Shown one piece after another: positions 25,413 through 34,166 of a stretch of 64,000 bases of DNA (position 1 is its first letter; each line of letters opens with the position of its first letter). This DNA is from an uncultured Collinsella sp. (GTDB lineage Bacteria > Actinomycetota > Coriobacteriia > Coriobacteriales > Coriobacteriaceae). The stretch lies in NCBI GenBank assembly GCA_902492235.1, contig CABUKS010000004.1, positions 28,731-92,730 of the forward strand, written 5' to 3'. Both the position numbers and the translations under genes were made by a program. The notes beneath the pieces were generated by a model that did not search any database, was not told where the DNA came from, and worked only from the letters and a program-made list of their open reading frames with translations.

Positions 25413-26324
25413 ATGTCTAACCATCAGCACACGCTTATCATCGACGGCACCTCGGGCATCAGCGGCGATATGACCGTCGCGGCCCTGCTCGACCTGGGCG
25501 CCAGCGAGGAGCACCTGCGCGAACAGCTCGCCACACTGCCGGTCGACGGCTTTACGATCGCCGTCACGCGCGTAAACAAGCATGGCATCGACGCCTGCGA
25601 TTTCGACGTTCAGCTGGCAGAAGAGCTCGAGAACCACGACCACGACATGGCATGGCTCTACGGCAACGAAGCAGCTGCCGAGCACACGCACGAGCACGAG
25701 CACCACCATCATGACCATGACGAGCATGAGCACTGCCATGAGCATGATCATGAGACCCACGGCCATGGCCACGAGGGTCACCATCACGCCCACCACCATC
25801 ACCACCGTTCTTTGGCGGACGTCACCGCCATCATCGACGGCTCGCAGTTAAGCGATGGCGCCAAGCGTCGTGCGCACGCCATCTTTACCGCGCTCGCCGC
25901 CTCCGAGGCCAAGGCCCACGGCAAAACGCCCGAGACCGTCATGTTCCACGAGGTAGGCGCCGTCGATTCCATCGTCGACGTCTGCTCTGTCGCCATCTGC
26001 CTCGATGACCTGGGCATCGAGGATATTGTCGTCGAGTCGCTCTCCGAGGGCCACGGCACCATCCACTGTGCCCACGGCCTCATGCCCATTCCCGTCCCCG
26101 CTGTCGTCAACCTGTGCCAGGCGGGCAATATCGCCCTCACGCCTGCACCGGTCGCCGGCGAGCTCGTGACGCCCACGGGCGCCGCCATCGTCACCGCGCT
26201 GTGTACGTCCGACCAACTGCCCTCACGCTACCGCATCGAAGCCGTCGGCTACGGCGCTGGCAAGCGCCCCTACGAGGGTTGCTCCGGTACGCTCCGCTGC
26301 CTGCTCGTTCACGCGGACGCATAG
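25413..26324 (+). CDS. larC: Nickel insertion protein LarC, N-terminal (LarC1) part only
   Basis: The 303-residue protein begins with the LarC motif DGTSGISGDMTVAALLDLGA and has a His-rich stretch (residues about 90-132, dozens of His with Asp/Glu) expected to bind Ni(II), then conserved FHEVGAVDSIVDV and TPTGAAIVTAL. Full LarC is about 400 or more residues, and its C-terminal LarC2 domain is needed for CTP-dependent nickel insertion. Here the frame stops after CSGTLRCLLVHADA, and a TetR gene begins 2 bp later in another frame, so LarC2 is absent at this locus. In Lactobacillus plantarum LarC2 is reached by a frameshift; no such continuation is seen here. Confidence 0.85.
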   Translation: MSNHQHTLIIDGTSGISGDMTVAALLDLGASEEHLREQLATLPVDGFTIAVTRVNKHGIDACDFDVQLAEELENHDHDMAWLYGNEAAAEHTHEHEHHHHDHDEHEHCHEHDHETHGHGHEGHHHAHHHHHRSLADVTAIIDGSQLSDGAKRRAHAIFTALAASEAKAHGKTPETVMFHEVGAVDSIVDVCSVAICLDDLGIEDIVVESLSEGHGTIHCAHGLMPIPVPAVVNLCQAGNIALTPAPVAGELVTPTGAAIVTALCTSDQLPSRYRIEAVGYGAGKRPYEGCSGTLRCLLVHADA

Positions 26325-26326
26325 CC

Positions 26327-26866
26327 ATGGATGCCCGCAAGGCAAAAAGCCGCGCTGCCATCGTTTCGGCGTTCTCCGAGCTGCTGCGCGAAGAGGACTA
26401 CGGCAAGATCACCGTCGGCGACATCATCGCGCGCGCCCACGTAGGCCGCGCGACATTCTACGGCCTCTTTAAGAGCAAAGACGACCTACTGTCCGAGCTC
26501 GTGAGCGACATCTGCACCCACGCCCTCGACGACGATGGTACGCCGCTCGACGACCCACTCGTGCAAGTCGAGCATATCCTCAACAACCTCTGGGAACGCC
26601 GTCAGGGCGTTCGAGCCCTCGTAGCCGGCGCCGGCTCACGCGTCTTCGCCGACTGCCTCCGCAAGACCATCATGTCGCGCGCAGCCGAAACCGTCCCCGT
26701 CGACCCCGCAGGCCCCGCCGCCACCATGGACCGCAGCTTCTTACTACACCACATAGCCTCAAGCTTCGTAGGAATGGTCCAATGGTGGGCCTGGCACAAC
26801 TTCCAAGCAGCCAAAGCCGACGTAGCCAAAGACTACCTATCAGCCATTAAGCCTCTCTTCAACTGA
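26327..26866 (+). CDS. TetR-family transcriptional regulator
   Basis: The 179-residue protein has an N-terminal TetR helix-turn-helix (ITVGDIIARAHVGRATFYGLFKSKDDLL, residues about 24-52) and a variable helical ligand domain ending in a WWAWHNFQAAKADVAKDYL segment. The ATG at 26327 is 2 bp after the larC stop, so it is co-transcribed with larB-larC. A role in controlling lactate racemase genes is a guess from position; the known Lactobacillus regulator LarR is of a different family. Its operator was not identified. Confidence 0.82.
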   Translation: MDARKAKSRAAIVSAFSELLREEDYGKITVGDIIARAHVGRATFYGLFKSKDDLLSELVSDICTHALDDDGTPLDDPLVQVEHILNNLWERRQGVRALVAGAGSRVFADCLRKTIMSRAAETVPVDPAGPAATMDRSFLLHHIASSFVGMVQWWAWHNFQAAKADVAKDYLSAIKPLFN

Positions 26867-26876
26867 GTAAACCCCT

Positions 26877-26940
26877 CATCCCAAAGTTCCGACCTCATCT
26901 CAAAGCGCCGCCCCAACCCAAAGCACAATCCATCCCAAAG
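26877..26940. repeat. Degenerate direct repeats after tetR
   Basis: Four copies of a CATCCCAAAG-like decamer start at 26877, 26896, 26914 and 26931, spaced 17-19 bp. They lie in the 319-bp gap between tetR and larD and have no known role. Confidence 0.5.
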
Positions 26941-27044
26941 TGTCGACAGAAGCCCAACGCCCCTACCAGCAACAAGCCCCTCCCATCCAAATTCAGATAT
27001 ATATTGGGTTGCTTGTACGAACGCAACAAAGATCCCGCAGCTGT

Positions 27045-27159
27045 CCGCATGGGGTAACTTCCCAGCGCATTCCGCAGGACGCAAAAAGGCTCGCCGCACG
27101 AAGTGCGCAGCGAGCCTTTTTGCATGTCCGAGGACGCGCTGGGAAGTTACCCCATGCGG
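27045..27159. repeat. Nested inverted repeat with inner terminator (larD/tetR)
   Basis: Outer arms at 27045-27068 and 27136-27159 are perfect 24-bp complements (core GGGGTAACTTCCCAGCGC). Inside is a perfect hairpin GCAAAAAGGCTCGC / GCGAGCCTTTTTGC (27081-27123) with its own 5-bp tip. T-runs on both strands suit bidirectional termination of convergent tetR and larD. The spacers GCATTCCGCAG and CGAGGACGC recur in the element at 29470-29596. Confidence 0.82.
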
Positions 27160-27185
27160 CCAGCGGACAACTATGTAGCCTCAGA

Positions 27186-27917
27186 CTAGAACATGCCCAA
27201 GAAACCATGCACAAACAGCGCGGCCAGAGCGGCACCGACAAACGGAGCGATGCCAGGAACAAGCAGGCCATACTTCCAGTTGTTGTCGGCCTTGTTCTTG
27301 ATCGGCAGCACCTGATAGGCCATGCGAGGACCAAGGTCACGAGCCTGGTTCATGGCGAAGCCAGTAATGCCGCCCATGCCCATGCCAACAGCCCAAACGA
27401 TCAGACCGACGCAGATAGCGAGCATCAAAACGTTCTCGCCGGCACGGCTAGCGGTAGCCAGGATGGCGCTGATGAACACAAAGGTGCAGATAGCCTCGCA
27501 GAAGAAGTTGCGGGCATAGTTGGTGCCCTCGGTGGTGGGGTTGGTCGAGAAGATGTTGCGCTGGGCAATAGGGTCGACGACGCCGTCGGAAGCCTTGAAC
27601 TCATCGGCATACATCAACCACGCGATCACGGCGCCCACAAAGCCGCCGAGCATATCGGCAATCATGAAGGGGATGCAGCTGCTCCACGGCACCAGGCCCA
27701 CGATGCACTGGGCAAGCACCATGGCGGGGTTCATGCACACGGCGCCGCCAAAGATAAACAAGGCGACCGAGATGCCAAAAGACCAGGTGGTGATGGCAAA
27801 CATGTGGCCGGAGCCCTGATACTTGGTGCCCTTAAGCACGGTATCGCAGTGCACGCCCACGCCAAAGATGATCATGAGGGCCGTTGCGCCGAATTCGCAG
27901 AGGAGTTTGGTAAGCAT
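27186..27917 (-). CDS. larD: Aquaglyceroporin family channel, probable lactate channel LarD
   Basis: The 243-residue MIP-family protein has six membrane segments. The first NPA box is intact (CMNPAM, residues 63-65); the second reads NQARDLGPR (190-198), so Pro is replaced by Gln, while the Arg of the selectivity filter is kept. It starts 49 bp after larA on the same strand, and in Lactobacillus the larD channel conducts lactic acid alongside the racemase. Glycerol transport is an alternative. The ATG at 27917 follows AAGG at 4 nt. It ends just before the composite inverted repeat. Confidence 0.82.
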   Translation of the reverse strand: MLTKLLCEFGATALMIIFGVGVHCDTVLKGTKYQGSGHMFAITTWSFGISVALFIFGGAVCMNPAMVLAQCIVGLVPWSSCIPFMIADMLGGFVGAVIAWLMYADEFKASDGVVDPIAQRNIFSTNPTTEGTNYARNFFCEAICTFVFISAILATASRAGENVLMLAICVGLIVWAVGMGMGGITGFAMNQARDLGPRMAYQVLPIKNKADNNWKYGLLVPGIAPFVGAALAALFVHGFLGMF

Positions 27918-27966
27918 AAAACCTTATCTTTCTTGTCGGTTATAAACGGTTCGTTTAGGCCGCGTA

Positions 27967-29244
27967 CTAGTGCTGTGCGACGACAACGCCCAGGCCATCG
28001 GGAATGACGGCCACCTTGGCATCGGCACCCTTCATCTCAAAGGCGAGCTTGAGCGCCTCATCGAGGGTGTTGACCGGCGTCATGTGCATATCCTTGATCA
28101 TCTGGTGATCGCACAGGTCGGTGACCATGATCACAGGGTGATGCGCCAGGATGCGGGCAAAGATCTGGCTCGTCCACTGGTCGGGCAGGGTCTCGTCCTT
28201 AGGACGGTCGATGCAGGCACGCTCAAACTCCGCCGGATCGTTGTCGGCGATGTTGTGATAGAAGCCCTCGCCACCGTGACCGTCGGCACAGCCGGCGACG
28301 TCGATGATCACACCGCCCTCGGGAAGCGTAGCCTCGGCAGAGCACATGCCCTTCACGGCCTGGTAGATGTTCTGGTCGAGCGGGTAGCCGCCGTTAGTGG
28401 TGATGGCAATCTCGCACTCAACGGGCTCAACGCCGGCAAGGCTCTTCACGAACTCACAGCCGGCCTCGTGCGCCTTGTGAATGTCGCCGGCAAAGGAGCC
28501 GATGACCTCGTGCTTGCCGTTGAGCACCACGTTAAGCACAAAGGCAAGGTGAGCCATCTCGGCAGCGGCAAACATGTCCTCGCTCACGTGGTTGTGGCAC
28601 AGGTTGCCGGCACGCGAGTGGGAATCATTCACAAACTGACCGTTGTGGTTGTACATGATGGTCTTGTAGCTGGCGATGCCAGGCAGGACGGACTTGCGGC
28701 TACCAGAGAAACCGGCAAAGAAGTGCGGCTCAATAAAGCCCTCGGCAAGCAGCAGATCACAATCGGCGGCAATCTTGTTGATGATGCACTCGCCACCAGA
28801 AGGCAGGGTGCCAATCTTTTTCATCATGCTGTCGTCAGTCGCGACGTGCATAACGATTTCCTCGTTGGCAACAATCTCCTCGCCATACTTGTTGACGAGT
28901 TCCTCGTGCGTCGACGGACGGTGCATACCCGTAGCAACCAAAATACGCACTCGAGCCTCGGGCGCAGCGGAATGGATGTGATGCAGCAGAATAGGCATCG
29001 TCACACGCGAGGGAACGGGGCGCGTATGATCGGAGCTAATAATGACGATATCCTTCTTGCCAGCACAAAGCTCCTCGAGCGAAGGCGAACCATAAGGGTT
29101 GGCAAGCGACTCCTCTACCAGCTCTTCCTGCGATTTCGTGGTCTTAAACTCGTTTTGATGACCTTCCATCACACCCGCGAAATTCTTATCCTCGAGCTCC
29201 AGATGCAACGTCTTGTGGTCAAACGGTAGTTCACATTCAAACAA
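27967..29244 (-). CDS. larA: Nickel-dependent lactate racemase LarA
   Basis: The 425-residue protein interconverts D- and L-lactate using the nickel-pincer nucleotide. Residues established in the Lactobacillus plantarum enzyme fall at the same numbers here: H108 (ATGMHRP) and H174 (EPHFFAGFSG) for catalysis, K184 (SRKSVLPGI) for covalent cofactor attachment and H200 for nickel. D72-H-T-R binds the cofactor. The start is TTG at 29244, with AGAGGG 9 nt upstream and no in-frame ATG until residue 26; the matching numbering supports it. It is followed by larD. LarA homologues can racemise other alpha-hydroxy acids, so the substrate is likely but not proven. Confidence 0.9.
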   Translation of the reverse strand: MFECELPFDHKTLHLELEDKNFAGVMEGHQNEFKTTKSQEELVEESLANPYGSPSLEELCAGKKDIVIISSDHTRPVPSRVTMPILLHHIHSAAPEARVRILVATGMHRPSTHEELVNKYGEEIVANEEIVMHVATDDSMMKKIGTLPSGGECIINKIAADCDLLLAEGFIEPHFFAGFSGSRKSVLPGIASYKTIMYNHNGQFVNDSHSRAGNLCHNHVSEDMFAAAEMAHLAFVLNVVLNGKHEVIGSFAGDIHKAHEAGCEFVKSLAGVEPVECEIAITTNGGYPLDQNIYQAVKGMCSAEATLPEGGVIIDVAGCADGHGGEGFYHNIADNDPAEFERACIDRPKDETLPDQWTSQIFARILAHHPVIMVTDLCDHQMIKDMHMTPVNTLDEALKLAFEMKGADAKVAVIPDGLGVVVAQH

Positions 29245-29371
29245 TGACGAGCGCCCTCTTCCTTTTCAACTGACACACTAGATAAACCGTTGGAAGAATA
29301 CGCCGCTCACCGAAAAACACCACCGTCCACCGACTCATTAACACAACGTTCATATTTGACCCACAACAAAA

Positions 29372-29401
29372 CGGCCGCGACCCCAAACGGGACCGCGGCC
29401 G
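29372..29401 (-). terminator. Terminator-like hairpin downstream of ppc
   Basis: CGGCCGCG / CGCGGCCG forms an 8-bp stem, with further pairing of GACCC and GGGAC inside, followed by TTTTGTTG on the minus strand. It lies between the composite repeat after ppc and the larA promoter region. Confidence 0.7.
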
Positions 29402-29469
29402 CTACAGTCGTAAGGCGAGAAGCGCACAATTCTTCTCCTCAGCTTTAATCCCCGAAGACCGAGGACGAA

Positions 29470-29596
29470 GGGACCCGATGGGTTTCCCTCTGAATGCATT
29501 CCGCAGCACGAAGCCCCCCTATCCACAGCTCCGAAGGAGCAGGATAAGGGGGCTTCAAGTGCGAGGACGCATTCAGAGGGAAACCCATCGGGTCCC
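29470..29596. repeat. Nested inverted repeat with inner terminator (ppc)
   Basis: Outer arms 29470-29497 and 29569-29596 are perfect 28-bp complements (core CCCGATGGGTTTCCCTCTG). Inside is GAAGCCCCC / GGGGGCTTC (29510-29556), and inside that GCTCC/GGAGC (29528-29540), giving three nested stems. The GCATTCCGCAG and CGAGGACGC spacers match those at 27045-27159. The right arm is 24 bp past the ppc stop. The remaining 29245-29469 sequence has no gene. Confidence 0.85.
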
Positions 29597-29619
29597 GGTG
29601 AGAGCCACAGGGCTATCGA

Positions 29620-32445
29620 TTACCCCGTGTTCTGCAATCCTGCCGAGACGCCGGTCACAGTCGAAAGAATCAGGCTCATGTACTCGGCCTTCTTCTCCTC
29701 GGCCATCTCGTCCTGGTTCATACGCACCTCGCGAAGGGCGCGGACCTGGGCGATGGACAGGGCGTCGACGTAGGGGTTACGCACGCGAACGGCGCAGCCG
29801 AGCACGCGGCGGCGCTGCAGCGGCCACTCATCACCGACGATGGCAAGGACCCACTTACGGGTGAGCTGCATCTCGGTAAAGACCTTCTTGGACAGATCAT
29901 CGCGGTCGCCCAGATGCAGATACATCTTGGCGATGCGCTGATCGGTCTTAGCAATCGACATCTCGATGTTGTCGATAAAGGTGCGGAAGAATGGCCACTC
30001 CTGGTAGGCAGCCTTGAGCTGGTCAAGATCGCCCAGCTGCTCGCAGGCGGTGCCCAGGCCGTACCAAGCGGCCAGGTTAATGCGCGCCTGGCTCCAGCTG
30101 AAGATCCACGGAATGGTACGCAGGTCATCGAGCGACTTGGCGCCCAGACCGCGCTTGGCGGGACGCGAGCCGATCGGCAGCAGACCGACCTCGGTCAGCG
30201 GCGTCACGGTCGAGAACCACGGTGTAAAGTCCTCGGTGTTCAGCAGGTCCAGATAGCGTTCGTGGCTTGCAGTGTTGAGCTTCTCGGCCATATCCCAGAA
30301 CTTCTGCGTGGTCTCGGTGTTGGTCTTCTCGACACTCGGGGCCGACTGCAAAAGCGTTGCGGCGGCAACGGACTCAACATGGCGCTGAGCCAGCGTGCGG
30401 TTGCCGTAACGGGCAAAGATGACTTCGCCCTGCTCGGTGAGCTTAAAGAAGCAGTTGACCGAACCCTTGGGCTGCGCCAGCACGGCCTTGTTGGCCGGGC
30501 CGCCGCCACGGCCCACGGCACCGCCGCGACCGTGCATGAGCACCAGGTCGATATCGTTCTTCTCTGCCCACTTGGCGATGCGCTCCTGCGCGGAGTGCAG
30601 CGCGAGCATGGCCGTGGTAGGACCGGCATCCTTGGAAGAGTCGGAATAGCCCAGCATGACCTCCATGCGGCGGTTGGTCTGGGCAAGGCGCTTTTGCACC
30701 ACGGGCAGCGTAAGCATCTGATCGAGCACGTCGACGCAGCCCTCGAGGTCCTCGAGCTGCTCGAACAACGGGATCACGTCGAGCTCGGGGACATCCTCCT
30801 CGTGTGCAAAGGACAGGTGCGCCAGCTCAAAGACGTCGGCCACATGCTGAGCGCTCTTGGTAAACGAGATGATGTAGCGGTGCGCCATCTTCTTGCCGTA
30901 GCGCTTTTGGATGGAGCCGATAGCGCGGAAGGTATCGATGACCTCGCGCGTCATGGGCTGCAGGTCGCCATGGATACCGTTCTCGTGGATATCCTTAAGG
31001 GCGCGGGCATGCACCACGGAGTGCTGACGGAACTCCATCTCGACCATATGGAAGCCGAAGGACTCGACCTGCCAGATGATGGTTTGGACCGGGCCGTAGG
31101 CAGCACGGACGGCACCGCAGGCGGCCAGCGAACGCTGGACGACGCGCAGGTCATCCAGGAACTCGTCGGCGCTGTGGTACATGGTGTCGGTGATACGACG
31201 GACGGTGGCGTTCAGGCGGTCGGCCATGACGAGCATGACGGCGCGATGCGGCTCGTGCTCGGAGATCAGCTCGGCGCGGGCCGTGTAACGAGGGCTCATC
31301 TCGACCTGATGGTTCCACAGGTTAATGAGCTCGGCCGACGGCTTGCTGTAGGTAGCCTCGAGCGTGAGGTTGCGGCCGATGTGGCGGCACTTGTCCTCGA
31401 GCTTGAGCACCATGTGCGTAAAGTACTTGGCGGCGACCTCACGGCTCACCTTGGCGGTGACGTTGGGGTTACCGTCGCGGTCGGAACCGATCCAGCTGCC
31501 GGGATGGAAGAACGCCGGGCACAGCGGCGGCACAGTACCGGCCTTGTCGCCCAGCACCCAATCGTCAAAACGACGATAGATAACGGGGATAACGTCGAAC
31601 AGCGTGTTATCGAAGATGTCGATGATGGTATCGGCTTCCTCGACCGGCGTGGGCTTCTTGAGCGCGATGGGACTCGTACGCACCAGGGCGTCGATCTCCT
31701 GCAGCATATGGCGCTCGTTCTCCACCAGGTCGGAGCCGCCCAGACGCGGACGCTCCTCCAGCAGGTTGGAGATACGGCGGATCTTGCCCTCGACGGCCTT
31801 ACGACGGGCCTCGGTGGGATGTGCGGTAAAGACAGGGTGGAACTCGAGCTTGTCGAGCAGCTCGTTGGCACCCTCGACACCCAGCTCATTCACCAGCTGG
31901 TGATAGGCAACGGTAAGCTCGTTGGCAGGATCGACCTCGGTATCGGTCGACGCACCGGCCTCGCGCTCGCGCAGCTGCGCCACACGGTAGTTCTCCTCCG
32001 ACAGGTTTGCCAGATGGAAAAAGCTCGTAAAGGCGCGAACGATGACCTGCTGCTTATCGAGCGGCAGGCTGTCGATCAAATCGACGACCTCACGAAATGC
32101 CACGGCAGTGGGCTCGTCGGCGGTGGGCACGCCCTGCTCGTCGACGGCTTCGTCGGCAGCGCAGGTGCCGGGGTTGCCGGCATTGACCACAATCTCGGCT
32201 GTCAAAATCTTGTCGAACAGGTCCGCGATCTCGGGATCATACTCGCTAAGCACACGGCGCTCCAGGCGCAAGAACAGCGCCAGATTGTCGCGCAGCTCCT
32301 CGGGGATCTCGATCTCGGCGAGACGCTCCCTGGACTCGGCATTCGAGCCGATTCGGTTAACGAGGCGGTTGACCACGGCAGCGACGCGCGCCGCGGCTTC
32401 GGGTACAGACTGGTTGCTTAGGTTCTCAGCCACGTTTCCTCCCAT
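29620..32445 (-). CDS. ppc: Phosphoenolpyruvate carboxylase
   Basis: The 941-residue enzyme makes oxaloacetate from PEP and bicarbonate, feeding succinate and amino-acid synthesis. The conserved segments are present: VFTAHPTEARRKA with the catalytic His, GSDRDGNPNVT, the mobile loop region MLGYSDSSKDAGPTTAML and GRGGAVGRGGGPANKAVLAQP; the C-terminus ends QNTG, as in the family. Length is slightly above the usual 880-930. The ATG at 32445 is only 1-2 nt from AAGGAGG, whereas a GTG at 32433 has GGGAGG at 4 nt, so the true start may be 12 bp shorter. It is a single gene with an AT-rich promoter region containing an inverted repeat. Confidence 0.93.
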   Translation of the reverse strand: MGGNVAENLSNQSVPEAAARVAAVVNRLVNRIGSNAESRERLAEIEIPEELRDNLALFLRLERRVLSEYDPEIADLFDKILTAEIVVNAGNPGTCAADEAVDEQGVPTADEPTAVAFREVVDLIDSLPLDKQQVIVRAFTSFFHLANLSEENYRVAQLREREAGASTDTEVDPANELTVAYHQLVNELGVEGANELLDKLEFHPVFTAHPTEARRKAVEGKIRRISNLLEERPRLGGSDLVENERHMLQEIDALVRTSPIALKKPTPVEEADTIIDIFDNTLFDVIPVIYRRFDDWVLGDKAGTVPPLCPAFFHPGSWIGSDRDGNPNVTAKVSREVAAKYFTHMVLKLEDKCRHIGRNLTLEATYSKPSAELINLWNHQVEMSPRYTARAELISEHEPHRAVMLVMADRLNATVRRITDTMYHSADEFLDDLRVVQRSLAACGAVRAAYGPVQTIIWQVESFGFHMVEMEFRQHSVVHARALKDIHENGIHGDLQPMTREVIDTFRAIGSIQKRYGKKMAHRYIISFTKSAQHVADVFELAHLSFAHEEDVPELDVIPLFEQLEDLEGCVDVLDQMLTLPVVQKRLAQTNRRMEVMLGYSDSSKDAGPTTAMLALHSAQERIAKWAEKNDIDLVLMHGRGGAVGRGGGPANKAVLAQPKGSVNCFFKLTEQGEVIFARYGNRTLAQRHVESVAAATLLQSAPSVEKTNTETTQKFWDMAEKLNTASHERYLDLLNTEDFTPWFSTVTPLTEVGLLPIGSRPAKRGLGAKSLDDLRTIPWIFSWSQARINLAAWYGLGTACEQLGDLDQLKAAYQEWPFFRTFIDNIEMSIAKTDQRIAKMYLHLGDRDDLSKKVFTEMQLTRKWVLAIVGDEWPLQRRRVLGCAVRVRNPYVDALSIAQVRALREVRMNQDEMAEEKKAEYMSLILSTVTGVSAGLQNTG

Positions 32446-32490
32446 TCCTCCTTCTATGCACGTAACATGCGGTATTCATTATAGGCGCTT

Positions 32491-32540
32491 GAGAAATACT
32501 TTCGACACTGATTGCGCTTTACCACACAAAAGTATTTTCT
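32491..32540. promoter_or_regulatory. Inverted repeat in the ppc promoter region
   Basis: GAGAAATACTTT (32491-32502) and AAAGTATTTTCT (32529-32540) are near-complements 26 bp apart in an AT-rich stretch 46-95 bp upstream of ppc. They may be a regulator site; no family is suggested. A hairpin ACGGGGG/CCCCCGT with a large loop (near 32597-32635) may terminate hisS. Confidence 0.4.
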
Positions 32541-32690
32541 GCATTGCAAAGGTTTTTGCCCTAAATGGTCGTATTTCTCGGTGGGCGGCATACGTAAACG
32601 GGGGCATTCCGCATAAAAGCGAAACACCCCCGTAACAATCGCTCTCCATGAGCAGGGCACGTTAGCAGGCCCGAAGCTCAAAAAGATGCG

Positions 32691-34004
32691 CTACAGGCGC
32701 TCGCGAACCGCCTCGACGACGTTGTCCAGATCGGCGAGCACCTCGTCATGGCTCTGCATGTCGCGCACTTTGACCTTGCCGGCGGCAAGCTCGTCGCCAC
32801 CCAGGACCAAGATGAGCTTGGCGCCTACCTTATCGGCTTGCTTAAACTGGGCCTTGAGCGAACGACCCTGATAGTCGGCCTCGGTCACGATACCTGCGGC
32901 GCGAAGCTCCTGCGTAATGGCAAAGACGTTCTGACGCAGCTCCTTGCCGGCGTTGGCGACATAGACGCACGGGGCCTCATCGGCACCCAAATCGCTGCCA
33001 AAGGCCTGCAGGGCCAGCAGGGCGCGCTCAAAACCGACAGCAAAGCCGACGCCCGCCGTGGGCTTGCCACCCTCGAGCTCGACCAGGCCATCGTAGCGGC
33101 CGCCGCCGCCGATGGAGCCGACGCCGGCGCCAGGGGCCTCGACCTCAAAGACAGTACGGGTGTAGTAGTCCAGGCCGCGCACCAAGGTGGGATCCTCGAC
33201 ATACTCGATACCGGCGGCATCCAGATAGCGCTTGACCTGCTCGTAGTGCTCGCGGCACTCATCGCACAGGTTGTCACCCATCAGCGGAGCCTCGGCCATG
33301 ATCTCGCGGCAGTGGTCGTTCTTGCAGTCGAAGGCACGCAGCGGGTTGAGCTCGGCGCGCTCGCGGCACTCATCGCACATCTCGTCGGCGTGATCGAGGA
33401 TGAACTGCTTAACCTGCTCGCGATAAGCCGGACGGCACTGGGCGTCACCCATCGAGTTGATGAGCAGACGAAGCTTGGAAAGATCGAAGCCCAGGCGCTT
33501 GTAGAACTCCATGAGCATGATGATGCACTCGGCGTCTGCCGCCGGATCGGGAGCGCCGAGCCACTCGATGCCCACCTGGTGGAACTGGCGCAGGCGGCCC
33601 TTCTGGGGACGCTCGCCGCGGAACATGGCCTCGGCGTAGTACGCCTTAAACGGCGTGGAGCCCTGGGGCACCAGATTGTTCTCGACGACGGCGCGCACCA
33701 CGCCGGCCGTGCCCTCGGGGCGAAGTGCCAGGCGCTGCTTGGGCTTGAGTTTGGTGTCGGTGCCCTCGGTAAAGACGCGCTCCAGGTTGGCACCGCTGAA
33801 CACGCGGAACATTTCCTTGCGCACGACGTCGGTCGACTGGCCGATACCGTGGACAAACACGTCAACCTGCTCGATCGCGGGCGTCTCGATGGGTTTAAAA
33901 CCAAACGGCTCGAACACGCCGGCCGCAATCTGCTGCATCTTTTGCCAGGCGCGCATCTCGGCGCCGATAAGGTCGCGGGTTCCCTCCGCCTTCTGTGCCT
34001 GCAT
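32691..34004 (-). CDS. hisS: Histidyl-tRNA synthetase
   Basis: The 437-residue class II synthetase charges tRNA-His. Motif 2 FRGERPQKGRLRQFHQVGIEWLG, the histidine A motif LVRGLDYYTRTVFEV, motif 3 GVGFAVGFERAL, and a C-terminal anticodon-binding domain are all visible. The middle insertion carries Cys pairs (CDEC, DCKNDHC, CDEC) as in many bacterial HisRS. The ATG at 34004 has AAAGG 9 nt upstream and is preferred over the TTG two codons earlier. It stands between ppc and the MFS gene. No T-box is evident in the short leader. Confidence 0.94.
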   Translation of the reverse strand: MQAQKAEGTRDLIGAEMRAWQKMQQIAAGVFEPFGFKPIETPAIEQVDVFVHGIGQSTDVVRKEMFRVFSGANLERVFTEGTDTKLKPKQRLALRPEGTAGVVRAVVENNLVPQGSTPFKAYYAEAMFRGERPQKGRLRQFHQVGIEWLGAPDPAADAECIIMLMEFYKRLGFDLSKLRLLINSMGDAQCRPAYREQVKQFILDHADEMCDECRERAELNPLRAFDCKNDHCREIMAEAPLMGDNLCDECREHYEQVKRYLDAAGIEYVEDPTLVRGLDYYTRTVFEVEAPGAGVGSIGGGGRYDGLVELEGGKPTAGVGFAVGFERALLALQAFGSDLGADEAPCVYVANAGKELRQNVFAITQELRAAGIVTEADYQGRSLKAQFKQADKVGAKLILVLGGDELAAGKVKVRDMQSHDEVLADLDNVVEAVRERL

Positions 34005-34068
34005 GGGCAAACACCTTTCTTTTGTATCGCGTCATAGGTAGTGGACATTATACGGCACAAAGCAGCAA

Positions 34069-34130
34069 CGCGGCGGCGCGCCTGACCGAACGAGGGTATG
34101 GGGACTCGTTCGGCCAGACGCGCCGCCGCG
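34069..34130 (-). terminator. Nested hairpin after the MFS gene
   Basis: The outer stem CGCGGCGGCGCG with its exact complement (34069-34080/34119-34130) encloses the inner stem CCGAACGAG / CTCGTTCGG (34086-34113). It lies 37 bp past the MFS stop. The T-tract is weak (TTGCTGCTTTG), so it may act as a processing or stability structure. Confidence 0.7.
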
Positions 34131-34166
34131 GACGAAGCGGACAAGCGGCGATGCGCTTTGGCCTAC

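Noticed and set aside
26260..26330. Programmed frameshift extending LarC into LarC2
   Set aside because: The frames after the stop encode a TetR helix-turn-helix protein with a proper start, and no LarC2-like sequence follows.
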